The position numbers and the translations under genes were made by a program. Under the pieces are notes generated by a model. It was not told the DNA's origin. It searched no databases and worked only from the letters and a program-made list of their open reading frames with translations. A DNA stretch of 64,000 nt from Aliikangiella coralliicola. Lineage in GTDB: Bacteria > Pseudomonadota > Gammaproteobacteria > Enterobacterales > Kangiellaceae. The stretch is from assembly GCF_007004725.1 (NCBI RefSeq), contig NZ_ML660160.1, positions 186,001 through 250,000 of the forward strand. Direction: 5' to 3'. The number at the start of each line of letters is the position of its first letter. The stretch's first letter is position 1. Below are positions 8,874 to 17,409 of the stretch, piece after piece.

Positions 8874-10607
8874 TCATTTTATCTGGTTCCAGAGTTCTTC
8901 AAGCTCAACTTTCCATTCTTGTTGCAATTTGGGCTTTTGGAACTTTGGCTTTCTTTTTTGGTCTTCTGCCAGCTTTTTTTCTAATAGCTCAATTCTGATC
9001 AAGATATCTTCGTTCTTGGCGGCTTCCATTATCTCAACCTCGTTGGGTTGCTCCAGGTCCAGGTGGTTATTCGCCCTCAAAAGCAATTGCTCATAAAACT
9101 CATCAGGTTCCGGCAGCTCAATGAGCTTTTTATCCTGAATACAAAACCATCTCGTTGCAATGTTGTTGAGAAATTGACGATCGTGACTAGTGATTAGTAG
9201 CGTTGCTCCAGAAGTCATCAGCTGCTCGGTTAATTCTTCTTTGCCTTGTAAATCGATATGATTAGTTGGCTCATCCAAGATTAATAAGTTTGGCTGATTA
9301 AGTGAGAAAGACATAAACATTAATCGCGCTTTTTCTCCGCCACTCAGGCTCTTTACTTCGCGATCAAACTCTCGAAATCTAATGCCCGCGTTAATCAGTG
9401 TTCTTTTTAACTCCTCTTCATTTGCATGAGTATTTCGCCTCAGCCAGTCGAGGCGAGATTCCTTACTTTGCAATTGTTCAAGCTCTTGTTCATAGAAACC
9501 AAGTTCGGTCCTTGGGTTAAAACGTATTTTTTCATCCAGACTTCGTTCTTTGGCAAATTGCTGCTGAAGAATATTCAACAAAGTCGACTTGCCACACCCA
9601 TTTTCACCTAAAAGCGCGACTCGGTCACCAGGTTTGATCGAAATAGCTTCAATTTCATAAAGCGCTTTTTTTATAGTTGGAATCATTACCGTAAAGTCGT
9701 CGATTGCTAACACTTGCTTGGCGGCCAAACTTTGATCATTTAAAGTGAGTTTTAACGCTGAGCCCTGAGTTACGAAGGTTTTGTCAGCTTCTAGTTTTTC
9801 AACACGCTTTAAAATTGATTTAGATTTTCTCGACAAGTCTTCGTTATCATATTGGTGTCCCCAGACTGCTAGTCTTTTAGCTGTCTTTTGTAGCCGATCA
9901 ATTTCCTTCTCTTCAATCAGCCTCCTTTTCTCGGCATCTTGATCCATTTTTTCTAGTGCTGCCTTCGCGTTAGAATAGGCTAGCTCAAATTCATAGCTTT
10001 TTTGATCACGAATGAAAACGGTTTTGTCACAAATGCTATCAAGTAATTGCGCGTCGTGAGAAATCATCATCACAGCACATTTACACTCATTTTTAAGATA
10101 ACTTTCTAACGTCAACATCGCTTTGATGTCCATGTGGTTTCCGGGTTCATCCATCAGCAATACATCGGGCTCATTGATTAGTGCCCTGGCGATGAGTACT
10201 AAATTTTGTTGCCCACCACTCATTGACTGAATAGTTTGATTCATCTGAGTGTGGTTGAAACCAAGACTCATTAAGTGGCTTTCGGCTCGCCAGCGGCTAC
10301 ACGTTTGTTCTTCTGTTGGCAAAGCAGAAACGACCATGTCGACTGCACTCGAATTCATAAACTTCTCAGGGACAAATTGATCGACATGACCAATTTTAAC
10401 ATGTCTGGCTTTTCTCACTTCGCCAGAATCAACCTGAAGGCTATTGGTAATTAAGGAAAATAGGGTACTTTTGCCGCATCCGTTATGGCCGACTAAGCCT
10501 ATTTTCTGCTTAGCATTAATGACTAAACTAAGTTGGTCAAAAAGTTGTTTTTCACCGTGGGCAAAAGAAATATTAATTAGTTGGATTAAAGCATTCATTG
10601 TATTCAT
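8874..10607 (-). CDS. ABC-F family ATPase (ribosome-associated or antibiotic resistance type)
   Basis: The 577-aa soluble protein has two ABC domains and no membrane segments, the mark of ABC-F proteins that act on the ribosome. Domain 1 has Walker A GHNGCGKST (40-48), signature SMSGGQQ (128-134) and Walker B LLMDEPGNHMD, where the usual TNH is GNH. The charged helical linker (about 200-290) is the P-site tRNA interaction motif. Domain 2 has Walker A GENGCGKST (334-342), signature LSGGEKAR and LILDEPTNHID. A Lys/Glu-rich C-terminal coiled coil follows. Resistance ABC-Fs protect ribosomes from macrolides, lincosamides and pleuromutilins, while others are housekeeping factors. The upstream leader ORF and hairpin favour an antibiotic-inducible gene, but this is inference. 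An in-frame ATG at 10598 is an alternative start. Confidence 0.9.
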   Translation of the reverse strand: MNTMNALIQLINISFAHGEKQLFDQLSLVINAKQKIGLVGHNGCGKSTLFSLITNSLQVDSGEVRKARHVKIGHVDQFVPEKFMNSSAVDMVVSALPTEEQTCSRWRAESHLMSLGFNHTQMNQTIQSMSGGQQNLVLIARALINEPDVLLMDEPGNHMDIKAMLTLESYLKNECKCAVMMISHDAQLLDSICDKTVFIRDQKSYEFELAYSNAKAALEKMDQDAEKRRLIEEKEIDRLQKTAKRLAVWGHQYDNEDLSRKSKSILKRVEKLEADKTFVTQGSALKLTLNDQSLAAKQVLAIDDFTVMIPTIKKALYEIEAISIKPGDRVALLGENGCGKSTLLNILQQQFAKERSLDEKIRFNPRTELGFYEQELEQLQSKESRLDWLRRNTHANEEELKRTLINAGIRFREFDREVKSLSGGEKARLMFMSFSLNQPNLLILDEPTNHIDLQGKEELTEQLMTSGATLLITSHDRQFLNNIATRWFCIQDKKLIELPEPDEFYEQLLLRANNHLDLEQPNEVEIMEAAKNEDILIRIELLEKKLAEDQKRKPKFQKPKLQQEWKVELEELWNQIK

Positions 10608-10638
10608 CTTTTCATTTTGGCAGGAATCGGTCCTGCAG

Positions 10639-10672
10639 GTTATTCAAATTCGGCTGAAGCCGATGGAATAAC
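10639..10672 (-). promoter_or_regulatory. Hairpin in the ABC-F 5' untranslated region
   Basis: A two-part stem lies 32 bases upstream of the ABC-F start: GTTATTC/GAATAAC outside and TCGGCT/AGCCGA inside. There is no T-run, so it is not a classical terminator. It may belong to the leader's regulatory folding, or be a processing or stability element. Confidence 0.45.
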
Positions 10673-10814
10673 GCAGATGAATACTCAGCAATTGGCAGGT
10701 TTCACTAATAAATTCGAAAATAAGCAAATCGATTCTTGATTATTAGTTTCCTGAGATCGAAGGTATCAGTCGCACTGGTGGCAACCTGTTGTTTTTCTTC
10801 AATATTGAAGAATC

Positions 10815-10880
10815 TTTCTAATCATTCAGTCCGAAATTCATCGCGTTAGTTAACAGCGGACTGAATGCGTAGATTAGAAA
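10815..10880 (-). promoter_or_regulatory. Attenuator-like hairpin overlapping the ABC-F leader ORF
   Basis: An 11-bp perfect stem (CATTCAGTCCG 10823-10833 with CGGACTGAATG 10857-10867) is extended by TTTCTAAT/ATTAGAAA (10815-10822 with 10873-10880) after a 5-base bulge. One arm lies inside leader codons 12-19 and the other just after the leader stop. A ribosome stalled in the leader would melt it. A second palindrome, TTCTTCAATATTGAAGAA, lies immediately downstream at 10795-10812. No U-tract follows either, so whether control acts on transcription or translation is open. Confidence 0.6.
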
Positions 10881-10914
10881 GGTAGCGAGCAAAAGCTAAT
10901 TGGCTCAATTTCAT
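10846..10914 (-). CDS. Leader peptide ORF upstream of the ABC-F gene (22 aa)
   Basis: A short frame with a near-perfect ribosome site: AAGGAGGAA (10922-10930) sits 7 bases before the ATG at 10914. The peptide starts MKLSQLAFARYLSNL and ends in QSAVN before TAA. Its second half is encoded by one arm of a strong hairpin. It precedes the ABC-F gene by 238 bases on the same strand. Inducible erm and ABC-F genes are known to use such leaders, where a drug-stalled ribosome rearranges the RNA. Alternatively it is a small protein in its own right. Confidence 0.6.
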   Translation of the reverse strand: MKLSQLAFARYLSNLRIQSAVN

Positions 10915-11056
10915 CAGTGAATTCCTCCTTATAGATATTTGTCAGGTCGGCCTTATGCTTTCCATTGTGTGAGCTATTTCAACAGATTTACGTTCGATTT
11001 CAAATAACTAAAATGTATAAAATTGTGATTGTTTACCTGATTGACTAGATTTGTAG

Positions 11057-11206
11057 GTGGAACTTATTACTGTACCGGTAGCGATTTTAACTCCAATTGT
11101 TATGCTAGGTGTTATTGGTAGTCATTGCCGAATTGAAGAAGGGCTCCGGGTTGTAGACTCTCCCCGGCGAGTTCAAATTGTTGCTGATTTGGATAAATTA
11201 AAATAA
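11057..11206 (+). CDS. Putative small membrane protein, 49 aa
   Basis: A GTG-started frame whose product has a hydrophobic N-terminal half (ITVPVAILTPIVMLGVIGSH) and a charged tail (LRVVDSPRRVQIVADLDKLK). That layout suits a single-span inner-membrane miniprotein. It ends 36 bases before the next gene on the same strand. No strong ribosome site is seen, and I recognise no family, so it may be a chance frame. Confidence 0.4.
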   Translation: MELITVPVAILTPIVMLGVIGSHCRIEEGLRVVDSPRRVQIVADLDKLK

Positions 11207-11242
11207 TATTTGTTTGTCTCTAATGGGTAGAAAGGTGAGAAC

Positions 11243-11623
11243 ATGATTTTTGCTCGAATTGGTGCGGTACTTTATTTTGTGTGGGGATTATTGCATATCG
11301 TTGCCGCATATAAAGTTTATGCTCTAGGTCAAACACTTGAGCAAGGAATGGTTCAGGGGCGAGTATTTCAGGACGCATGGAATCTGCTCTTTTTTGCGCT
11401 CTTCGGCATGGTTGTATCGGTAGCGTACAACTGGAACAATAGTAAAGTTGGTTATTGGATGAATTTAGTTGTTGTCAGTGCAGGGGATATTGGTTTTATT
11501 GTCACCATCTTGTTGCCTGGTTATTTACCCCTCTTCCCTGGCGCAATGGGTCCTTTACTCTGGCTGTTAGCCGTATTTTTTTCGACTGTGGCAATAATGC
11601 GAGAGAAATCTCAGCAGACTTGA
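11243..11623 (+). CDS. Hypothetical four-helix membrane protein, 126 aa
   Basis: Four hydrophobic segments (about residues 3-23, 46-64, 72-92 and 98-118) suggest a small integral membrane protein. The ATG is preceded by AAGGTGAG. Motifs such as VWGLLHIVAAYKVY and LPLFPGAMGPLLWLLAV resemble small uncharacterised proteobacterial membrane proteins; no function is known to me. It converges with the PspC gene across an inverted repeat. Confidence 0.75.
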   Translation: MIFARIGAVLYFVWGLLHIVAAYKVYALGQTLEQGMVQGRVFQDAWNLLFFALFGMVVSVAYNWNNSKVGYWMNLVVVSAGDIGFIVTILLPGYLPLFPGAMGPLLWLLAVFFSTVAIMREKSQQT

Positions 11624-11628
11624 AAAAG

Positions 11629-11685
11629 TAACCGCCAACAAGAGATTATTAAAAGTAGTCTCTCTAAAAATGCTATTGGCGGTTA
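11629..11685. terminator. Inverted repeat between convergent genes
   Basis: A 10-bp perfect inverted repeat (TAACCGCCAA / TTGGCGGTTA) encloses an inner AGAGA/TCTCT pair. It lies exactly between two convergent genes, as expected for a shared bidirectional terminator, though neither side has a clean T-run. Confidence 0.5.
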
Positions 11686-11707
11686 ACGGGGATCGACAAA
11701 TTGATTG

Positions 11708-13501
11708 TTATCGATATGTTTCTATTTCAGCACTCATTTGCAATTTTGCTGGAAGAACCGGGCTAGCGGTAGACTTAACCTTAAGTAAGTGTTCAACGTA
11801 TTCTTGAAATTTACTTTTCACAGGATATTCGATACTGAGTTCGCTAACCAGTGAGTTAATATCGGTTAGACTGCTCACAAAAAGGCTTCTGTCCGGTAAC
11901 AGGTACTCGCGAATTTGATTAATACGCTCGATATCGTTTTGAAACGCACGATCAAATCGGCTATTTTCAGAGACTGGCCAATTGATGTTGTAGACGCATC
12001 CCCAGGATTCACTGATAAAAAACTCTTCGCAAAATTTGTCGTTTAATATCTCTCTTTCATTTTCGCTTAGCTTGTTTCTGAAATCTTCGCCAAACTCATG
12101 TAAGTACTGACCATGGGAAAGGTAAGTTGTATTTTCAGATTTATCTGACCATTTTTTGTAGTGCCTTGCGAAATACTGGTATGAATGGTTGTACAATCTA
12201 ACCTGTAAAGGTAGAGAGCTGGTTACCATAATATTTTGAGGGACTTCGATTGTTACACTGATATGCTGCCCTCGAAACAGCAGATCTTCTTTGAGCGTCC
12301 AAAATTCGTCCAGCTTTAGTGTGCCATTCTCATAAGTATAAAAATAGTTAATTGACTGGATGTTTTCTACCGCATTTTCATGATTTTTTCCGGAACTGAA
12401 ATATTGAATATACAGGTTAACCCGATTATTGCTCATATCGTGGGTTTTAACGTCGAAGCTCACATGTTCAACAAATTTTTCTAATTTATCGTGCTCTTTG
12501 AATTCGATATCCAACTCTCCGCTGTTTAGTACGAAGCTTTTTTCAACCAACTTCGACTCATGTTTTAAGTGAGAGTAGTGAAGAAAACTGATTGCAGATA
12601 TTATCATTACAATGGATATCGCAGCGCCGATTTTTAGTCTTTTATCTATTTTTGTTTTCACTGTTTTGAATTCAGGTTTTGCCAGATAATAATCTTTAAA
12701 GTAAATGAACAAAATAAGCATCACTAAATATATTGCAGCGGCACTAAGCAGCCACGATATTGTACGGTAGAATAATCGGCTTTGGTTAAATTCAAATAAA
12801 CCAACGCTAAACAATAAAGTTAATAGAAGCAATACAATACCAATGATGTTTTTCATGATAAAAACATAGCCTTTACGTCGGCGTTTCAAGTGGCTTCCGA
12901 TAACGGTTAATAAGGTGCCGATGATGCTAATTGGCAAGAAAATAATTCTTTGTAGCTGAATTAGTGGACTTTCTTTCGGTGCTTCAAAAGTTGCAATTTG
13001 TTTAGCGGTTTGTGCTTTGCCTTGTGCGGCTAGTCCTGAGGTTCGATTGCTGCTGGTATCTAATGAAATCCAGAATATCAGGTAAAGAACAACGCCTAAA
13101 CCAAATAAAGCTGTCAGAGAAATAAAAATTAAACGCAGAATAAAAGCAGGTACACCCAGACGAGTTGCCAGGCCAGCGCAAACCCCACCTAGAATTTTAT
13201 TTTGCGGATCGCGATAACTTTTTCGAGGAATCGTTTCATCGCTTGATTCACTATCAATAAACCCGACTTGCTCGATGACTTCGTCTAATTGAGCTAATGT
13301 CACAGCCTTTTTTTCATCAGATTTGAGTTCGAATAAAAGCTCGGCGATACGCAGCTCAATATCTGTGTAGATGTCATCGGCGCATTCGTCATCAACCAGT
13401 TGCTGTTTTATTTTTTGCAGGTATGACTTTAATATTTCGTAGGCTTCTTCATCTATCCAGAAAACCTGACTTGCGATTTCTATACTGACGACTTTATTCA
13501 C
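11708..13501 (-). CDS. PspC-domain inner-membrane protein
   Basis: This is a 597-aa membrane protein with a PspC (phage-shock) domain, probably an envelope-stress sensor or regulator. The frame extends upstream to 13582, but the GTG at 13501 is chosen: it overlaps the padR stop by 8 bases, has an AGAGG site 8 bases before it, and gives a conserved-looking start (VNKVVSIEIASQVFWIDEEA). The order is a cytoplasmic N-terminal region to about 90, then the PspC domain (DPQNKILGGVCAGLATRLGV and the following helix). Further membrane segments follow around residues 205-350, ending with one before a long polar region without recognisable domains. Translational coupling to PadR suggests PadR controls it. 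PspA/PspB partners are absent. Confidence 0.82.
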   Translation of the reverse strand: MNKVVSIEIASQVFWIDEEAYEILKSYLQKIKQQLVDDECADDIYTDIELRIAELLFELKSDEKKAVTLAQLDEVIEQVGFIDSESSDETIPRKSYRDPQNKILGGVCAGLATRLGVPAFILRLIFISLTALFGLGVVLYLIFWISLDTSSNRTSGLAAQGKAQTAKQIATFEAPKESPLIQLQRIIFLPISIIGTLLTVIGSHLKRRRKGYVFIMKNIIGIVLLLLTLLFSVGLFEFNQSRLFYRTISWLLSAAAIYLVMLILFIYFKDYYLAKPEFKTVKTKIDKRLKIGAAISIVMIISAISFLHYSHLKHESKLVEKSFVLNSGELDIEFKEHDKLEKFVEHVSFDVKTHDMSNNRVNLYIQYFSSGKNHENAVENIQSINYFYTYENGTLKLDEFWTLKEDLLFRGQHISVTIEVPQNIMVTSSLPLQVRLYNHSYQYFARHYKKWSDKSENTTYLSHGQYLHEFGEDFRNKLSENEREILNDKFCEEFFISESWGCVYNINWPVSENSRFDRAFQNDIERINQIREYLLPDRSLFVSSLTDINSLVSELSIEYPVKSKFQEYVEHLLKVKSTASPVLPAKLQMSAEIETYR

Positions 13502-13832
13502 TGTTGTTGCCTCTAAGAATAGAATGAACCGACTCGGTGATATCTTGCCACGCTGTTTCCAACGCTTGCAGGTAATCTGCACCGGCTTCGGTGAGTGAGT
13601 AATATTTTCGTGGCGGCCCAGAATCAGATTCTTCCCAGCGATACTGGAGTAGTTCTGTTTTCTGTAGGCGATTCAATAACGGGTAAAGTGTCCCGTCCGT
13701 CACGATAAGATTGGCAGCCTTCAGGCGACTGATTAGTTCTGCGGTATAGATTTCCTGATCAGCAAGTAAGCTGACAATGCAGAACTCCAGAATGCCACGG
13801 CGCATTTGAGAAATAGTATTTTTAGCGTCCAT
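13494..13832 (-). CDS. PadR-family transcriptional regulator
   Basis: This 112-aa winged-helix repressor probably controls its own operon with the PspC gene. It carries the PadR signature: QMRRGILEFCIVSLLADQ, then VTDGTLYPLLNRLQ, then GPPRKYYSLTEAG. The frame extends 17 codons upstream, but the ATG at 13832 is chosen because the extension would cover a promoter and operator. With that promoter the transcript would begin at or near the ATG, so the mRNA may be leaderless; there is no Shine-Dalgarno sequence. The stop overlaps the next gene's GTG by 8 bases. The ligand is unknown. Confidence 0.88.
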   Translation of the reverse strand: MDAKNTISQMRRGILEFCIVSLLADQEIYTAELISRLKAANLIVTDGTLYPLLNRLQKTELLQYRWEESDSGPPRKYYSLTEAGADYLQALETAWQDITESVHSILRGNNSE

Positions 13833-13839
13833 GGAAATA

Positions 13840-13872
13840 ACTATATTACATGCTACCTTGTTATGCAAGGTA
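13840..13872 (-). promoter_or_regulatory. padR-pspC promoter with overlapping operator
   Basis: On the minus strand: -35 TTGCAT (13863-13868), a 17-base spacer, -10 TATAGT (13840-13845), then only 7 bases to the ATG. A perfect 7-bp inverted repeat, TACCTTG-N5-CAAGGTA (13854-13872), covers the -35 box and is a likely PadR autoregulatory site. Confidence 0.65.
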
Positions 13873-13946
13873 CTGTGCGACAAAAAGTTTATGTTTGAAT
13901 TTGGGAGACGGTAAATTCAGAAATACTCACGATAAGACAAGGCGAT

Positions 13947-14083
13947 AAAACCAGACACCCTGAAAGTTAAGATTCGCTATTCACGTTTTAAGCCAAATTA
14001 TCGATGAGGTAAGTTATTTATTTGTTAGTTTTTTCGATTTAACTATTTGATTTTTAAATGATTAAATTCGGGGTGTCTGTTTT
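13947..14083. mobile_element. MITE-like element, copy 1
   Basis: A 137-bp non-coding element bounded by near-inverted ends: AAAACCAGACACCCTGAA on the left and TTCGGGGTGTCTGTTTT on the right. A second copy of almost the same length (138 bp) with the same ends lies at 18428-18565. The interiors are AT-rich and diverged. No transposase frame is present, so this would be a non-autonomous element. It is the main content of the 13884-14140 gap. Confidence 0.6.
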
Positions 14084-14140
14084 CTTTAGTTTTCTTGTTG
14101 CTTCGCGAACTGGCTATGTCCAGTTCGCTTAGGTGTTATG

Positions 14141-15283
14141 TTAATGCGATAGATTTACCTGACTAACAGACTCCATTTCTTTTTTATTTGACGACTTTTG
14201 TTTTAAGCCAAAGAAAGGGCGGACCCAATTATGTGGGCGAATAGCTAAATGGTAGAGGCCTAAGGTTAATACTGCAGTTCCAGTAGTCGTCAGCGTAAAC
14301 TTTATCCATAAGTTTATGTCCCACTGAACGATAAAATACGCCAGTATCACGGTAATTGTTTGATGCAATATATAAAACGGGTAAACCGCTTCATTAGTAT
14401 ATAGAAGAAATTTATTATTTTTATTCAGATAATAACGGCCGTACCCGAAGAAAGTCAGCAATAATGAAAAATAGCCAATAACATTAGGAATAAAATAAAT
14501 CCAGTCAGCATAATTCGATTCGCTATATCGAATATACGTAGCGCAGCTAATTCCAACGACTGAAATAAAAAGTGAGCGAAAGCGAATCGCTTCTATTGTT
14601 TCCCAGATCGAACGCCGTGAAACAATAAGAAACCCAATGATGACCAATACTAGCTGATAAAATTCGAAAACGTATTCTAAATCATAAGGTTTTAAAACAG
14701 TCAGCGCAAAATACAAAGGAATTGTTGTTAAATAAATTCCCCAGCTTTTGCTCAGCTGAATGGCTAACTTATCGAGCACTTTAATACCGAGGGGTGAGCG
14801 AAAGAATAAAAACAAAGGCAGTCCTACGATACAGTAGTAAAACAATGAGGCAATAAACCAAAGATGGTTTGGTGTGAAATTGCCGCCGTTGAGAAAGTGG
14901 CCATCAAAAAAGTGAGGATAAAAATCGAGGTAAGAATCAAAAGTTGCTCCCTGTGCTAGACGTTCCAGGTAAACCTGTGGCGGAACTATCACGAGAACGC
15001 CGAAAATTAAAGGGAGCAACAAGCGCAAGCTACGTTCCTTTAAGAATCCCCAACCATTACGCTCTCCCATTGCGAACCAGATTCCGGCGCCAGAAACCAT
15101 AAACAACAAGGGCAGTCGCCAATTATGAAAAAATGACCACAAGTAACTGAGCGAAGTGCTGGTTTCTGCGTTTTTAATATGCCAACCAAAGGTAACAAAT
15201 GGCATACCGGCGTGAAAAAAAATCAGTAGCAAAAATGCCAATACTCTTAGCCAGTCCAGCTCATGCAGTCTGTCTTTATTCAT
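14141..15283 (-). CDS. Acyltransferase family 3 membrane protein
   Basis: This multi-pass inner-membrane protein of the acyltransferase-3/OpgC type moves acyl groups onto a cell-surface carbohydrate; the substrate is unknown. The 380-aa product begins NKDRLHELDWLRVLAFLLL, with the family's (R/D)xDxLR-like opening and an early His (FFHAG). Then RLPLLFMVSGAGIWF and KERSLRLLLPLIFG follow, and about ten hydrophobic segments. The start is ATG 15283, with GGAGG five bases before it; an in-frame TTG at 15295 would overlap that site. It lies 134 bases downstream of the LytTR regulator on the same strand, so it may be part of or a target of that system. Confidence 0.85.
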   Translation of the reverse strand: MNKDRLHELDWLRVLAFLLLIFFHAGMPFVTFGWHIKNAETSTSLSYLWSFFHNWRLPLLFMVSGAGIWFAMGERNGWGFLKERSLRLLLPLIFGVLVIVPPQVYLERLAQGATFDSYLDFYPHFFDGHFLNGGNFTPNHLWFIASLFYYCIVGLPLFLFFRSPLGIKVLDKLAIQLSKSWGIYLTTIPLYFALTVLKPYDLEYVFEFYQLVLVIIGFLIVSRRSIWETIEAIRFRSLFISVVGISCATYIRYSESNYADWIYFIPNVIGYFSLLLTFFGYGRYYLNKNNKFLLYTNEAVYPFYILHQTITVILAYFIVQWDINLWIKFTLTTTGTAVLTLGLYHLAIRPHNWVRPFFGLKQKSSNKKEMESVSQVNLSH

Positions 15284-15417
15284 ATAAACCTCCAAATCAT
15301 GTTCAAGTCGGGGTTATAGTATGTGGACAAATGAACTTAGAATAGAGCCGTGGGATAAGATGGGTTCTGATGAGGATGAGATGGACAACTAGCGAATGAA
15401 GTATTTCGTCTGTCAAA

Positions 15418-16185
15418 CTATCGGGAGTCGCTATTAGCAAAAAGTTGGAAAAATTGTTCCTTATAATTACGCGAGAGTTTGAGTTCTACGCCGCTATTAA
15501 GAAAAATTATTTGATCACCTTTTGACAATGGGCGCACTCGAGCAATATGTGACAAGTTAACCACGAAGGAACGATGAGTGCGAACGAATCTATCAGGCGC
15601 TAGCTGACTTTGAACACAGGTAAGTGTTTGACGAGCGATATAAGCATTATTTGATAAACATACTTTAATGTAGTTACCTGATGATTCAATCCACTCAATA
15701 TCGGCAACTTTTGCGACCTGAATACCCGATTCCGTCTTAAATAGTAATTGCTCTGGATAAACTTGCTCACGTCGATAATCTTCCACTAACCTGGGGAGTG
15801 AATAAGAAGGTGTTGATAATTTTTGTTCACGAACTCGCTCCAAGGTTTTTTGCAAACGTAATTTATCGTAAGGTTTCAGTAAATAGTCTACAGCGTTAAG
15901 TTCGAAAGCTTTAATAGCAAATTCATTAAAACCAGTAATAAATATTATGCGGATGTCTGGATGGGTTTCCAGGTTACTGGCGACGGCCATACCGTCCAAT
16001 TGGGGCATCTGGATATCGAGGAAAATCAAATCGACATCAAGTCGGTCAACCAGGTCCAATGCTTCAATACCGTTGCATGCCTCTCCCACCAGCTGAAAGT
16101 CGTCTTCACCTTGAAGAAACAGCGCTAGTTTTTCACGAGCAGGTTGTTCATCGTCAACGATAATAACTTTAAACTTATCACTCAT
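15418..16185 (-). CDS. LytTR-family response regulator
   Basis: This DNA-binding regulator is controlled by the histidine kinase just upstream. The receiver domain occupies the first 120 residues, with the acidic pair in IIVDDEQPAR, the phosphorylated Asp in LIFLDIQMPQLDG and the Lys in YLLKPYDK. The LytTR DNA-binding domain fills the C-terminal 100 residues (IEWIESSGNYIKVCL, RFVRTHRSFVVNLSHI). The start is ATG 16185, which overlaps the kinase stop by 8 bases (ATGAGTGA); a TTG at 16200 is a poorer choice. The layout matches YehT/AlgR-type systems. Confidence 0.92.
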   Translation of the reverse strand: MSDKFKVIIVDDEQPAREKLALFLQGEDDFQLVGEACNGIEALDLVDRLDVDLIFLDIQMPQLDGMAVASNLETHPDIRIIFITGFNEFAIKAFELNAVDYLLKPYDKLRLQKTLERVREQKLSTPSYSLPRLVEDYRREQVYPEQLLFKTESGIQVAKVADIEWIESSGNYIKVCLSNNAYIARQTLTCVQSQLAPDRFVRTHRSFVVNLSHIARVRPLSKGDQIIFLNSGVELKLSRNYKEQFFQLFANSDSR

Positions 16186-17269
16186 CACTAAGTCGCTCAA
16201 AAGGTATGGATACTTTCAATTCAACTCGACTTCGATCAATGGATGTTAACGTGAGTTCTCCTTTTCCTTCATAAAGAAACTGCAATCGCTTTCGGGTGTT
16301 ATTCAATCCAATACCAAAGGACTCTGTTGTAATATTGGTTGCATGCACAGAATTAAGAATGCAGAGGATCAGGCGTCCTTGCTTGATACTGGCAGTAACA
16401 ACAATTGTTCCTCCATTATCTGCGGGCTCTATGCCGTATTTAAACGCGTTCTCCAGTATTGGTTGTAATAACATCGCTGGAATCATAGCATTACGAGCTT
16501 CATCGGCTACGTCAAAGCTTGCTGAAAAACGGTCGCCGAAGCGCAACTCAGCGATTTCAATGAACGACTGCATTGCCTCCAACTCTTCTTGTAAAGTAAC
16601 AAATGTTTTATGTTGTGTTGTCAGAGAATAACGTAGGATATCCCCAAGTCGAGAGATTATCGAATCTGCTTTATCGACACTTTGATACATGGTGCTGGAT
16701 ATCAAATTCAAAGTATTGAAAAGAAAGTGGGGGTTGAGTTGGTTCTGCAGAGATTCGAGCCTTGACTCCATCAGTTGGCCATGCAATCGCGTTACGTTCA
16801 GTTGTTCAGCTTGCGCCTTACGTTGAAAGATTCGGGTGTAAGTAATAAATACGACAACAAAAAATAACGATAGACTCTTGGGAAATTCGTAGATGTAACG
16901 TGTTACGATATCACCTGTATTGTAAGGTTTATCGAGTAAGACCCAATATGTCAGGTGTCGAAATCCAAGCATTAAGGTGATGAACAATAATGCGATCGGA
17001 AAGTAGAGAAAAATAAGTCGTATTGCTGTTTTTACAATTACGTTTGATTCGATTGGCCAGCGATGACACCAGTAAACAATGATCGGCGTGAGAAGGGCAT
17101 AGGCATAAGCTGCTGAGAATGCCCAACACCAGGGTTCCCATGCAAATCCACTAAATCCCCCACGAGATGAGTCAGCTATTTCGGTTTGCGCCATGATTAC
17201 GGCAAGTATGCTCCAGATTACAAACCAAAATAAATATTGACCTGATGTTAACTTATAGTATGCAAACAT
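16178..17269 (-). CDS. LytS/YehU-type sensor histidine kinase
   Basis: This is a 363-aa membrane kinase and the partner of the LytTR regulator. Four hydrophobic segments span about residues 12-27, 50-66, 82-100 and 132-147. The His-kinase box is QNQLNPHFLFNTLNLISS, with H181 as the phosphorylation site. The ATP-binding domain has LLQPILENAFKYGIE (N box) and SFGIGLNNTRKRL (G box). There is no separate periplasmic sensor domain, so the signal is probably perceived in the membrane. Kinase and regulator are translationally coupled by overlapping ends. Confidence 0.92.
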   Translation of the reverse strand: MFAYYKLTSGQYLFWFVIWSILAVIMAQTEIADSSRGGFSGFAWEPWCWAFSAAYAYALLTPIIVYWCHRWPIESNVIVKTAIRLIFLYFPIALLFITLMLGFRHLTYWVLLDKPYNTGDIVTRYIYEFPKSLSLFFVVVFITYTRIFQRKAQAEQLNVTRLHGQLMESRLESLQNQLNPHFLFNTLNLISSTMYQSVDKADSIISRLGDILRYSLTTQHKTFVTLQEELEAMQSFIEIAELRFGDRFSASFDVADEARNAMIPAMLLQPILENAFKYGIEPADNGGTIVVTASIKQGRLILCILNSVHATNITTESFGIGLNNTRKRLQFLYEGKGELTLTSIDRSRVELKVSIPFERLSDE

Positions 17270-17409
17270 TCAGTTTCTCAAGTATTGATAAAACTGGTGA
17301 TCATTCAGGCTAACTAGTAGAAGTTTGCCTTTAGTTTCACTATTAAATTAGTTACTCAAGCTATTTTATAGGATAAGTTCCTGATATAAAAAAGAGTCGT
17401 ATTCTTCAG

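Noticed and set aside
13502-13582. Upstream extension of the PspC gene
   Set aside because: It lies entirely inside padR; the GTG at 13501 has a ribosome site and overlaps the padR stop.
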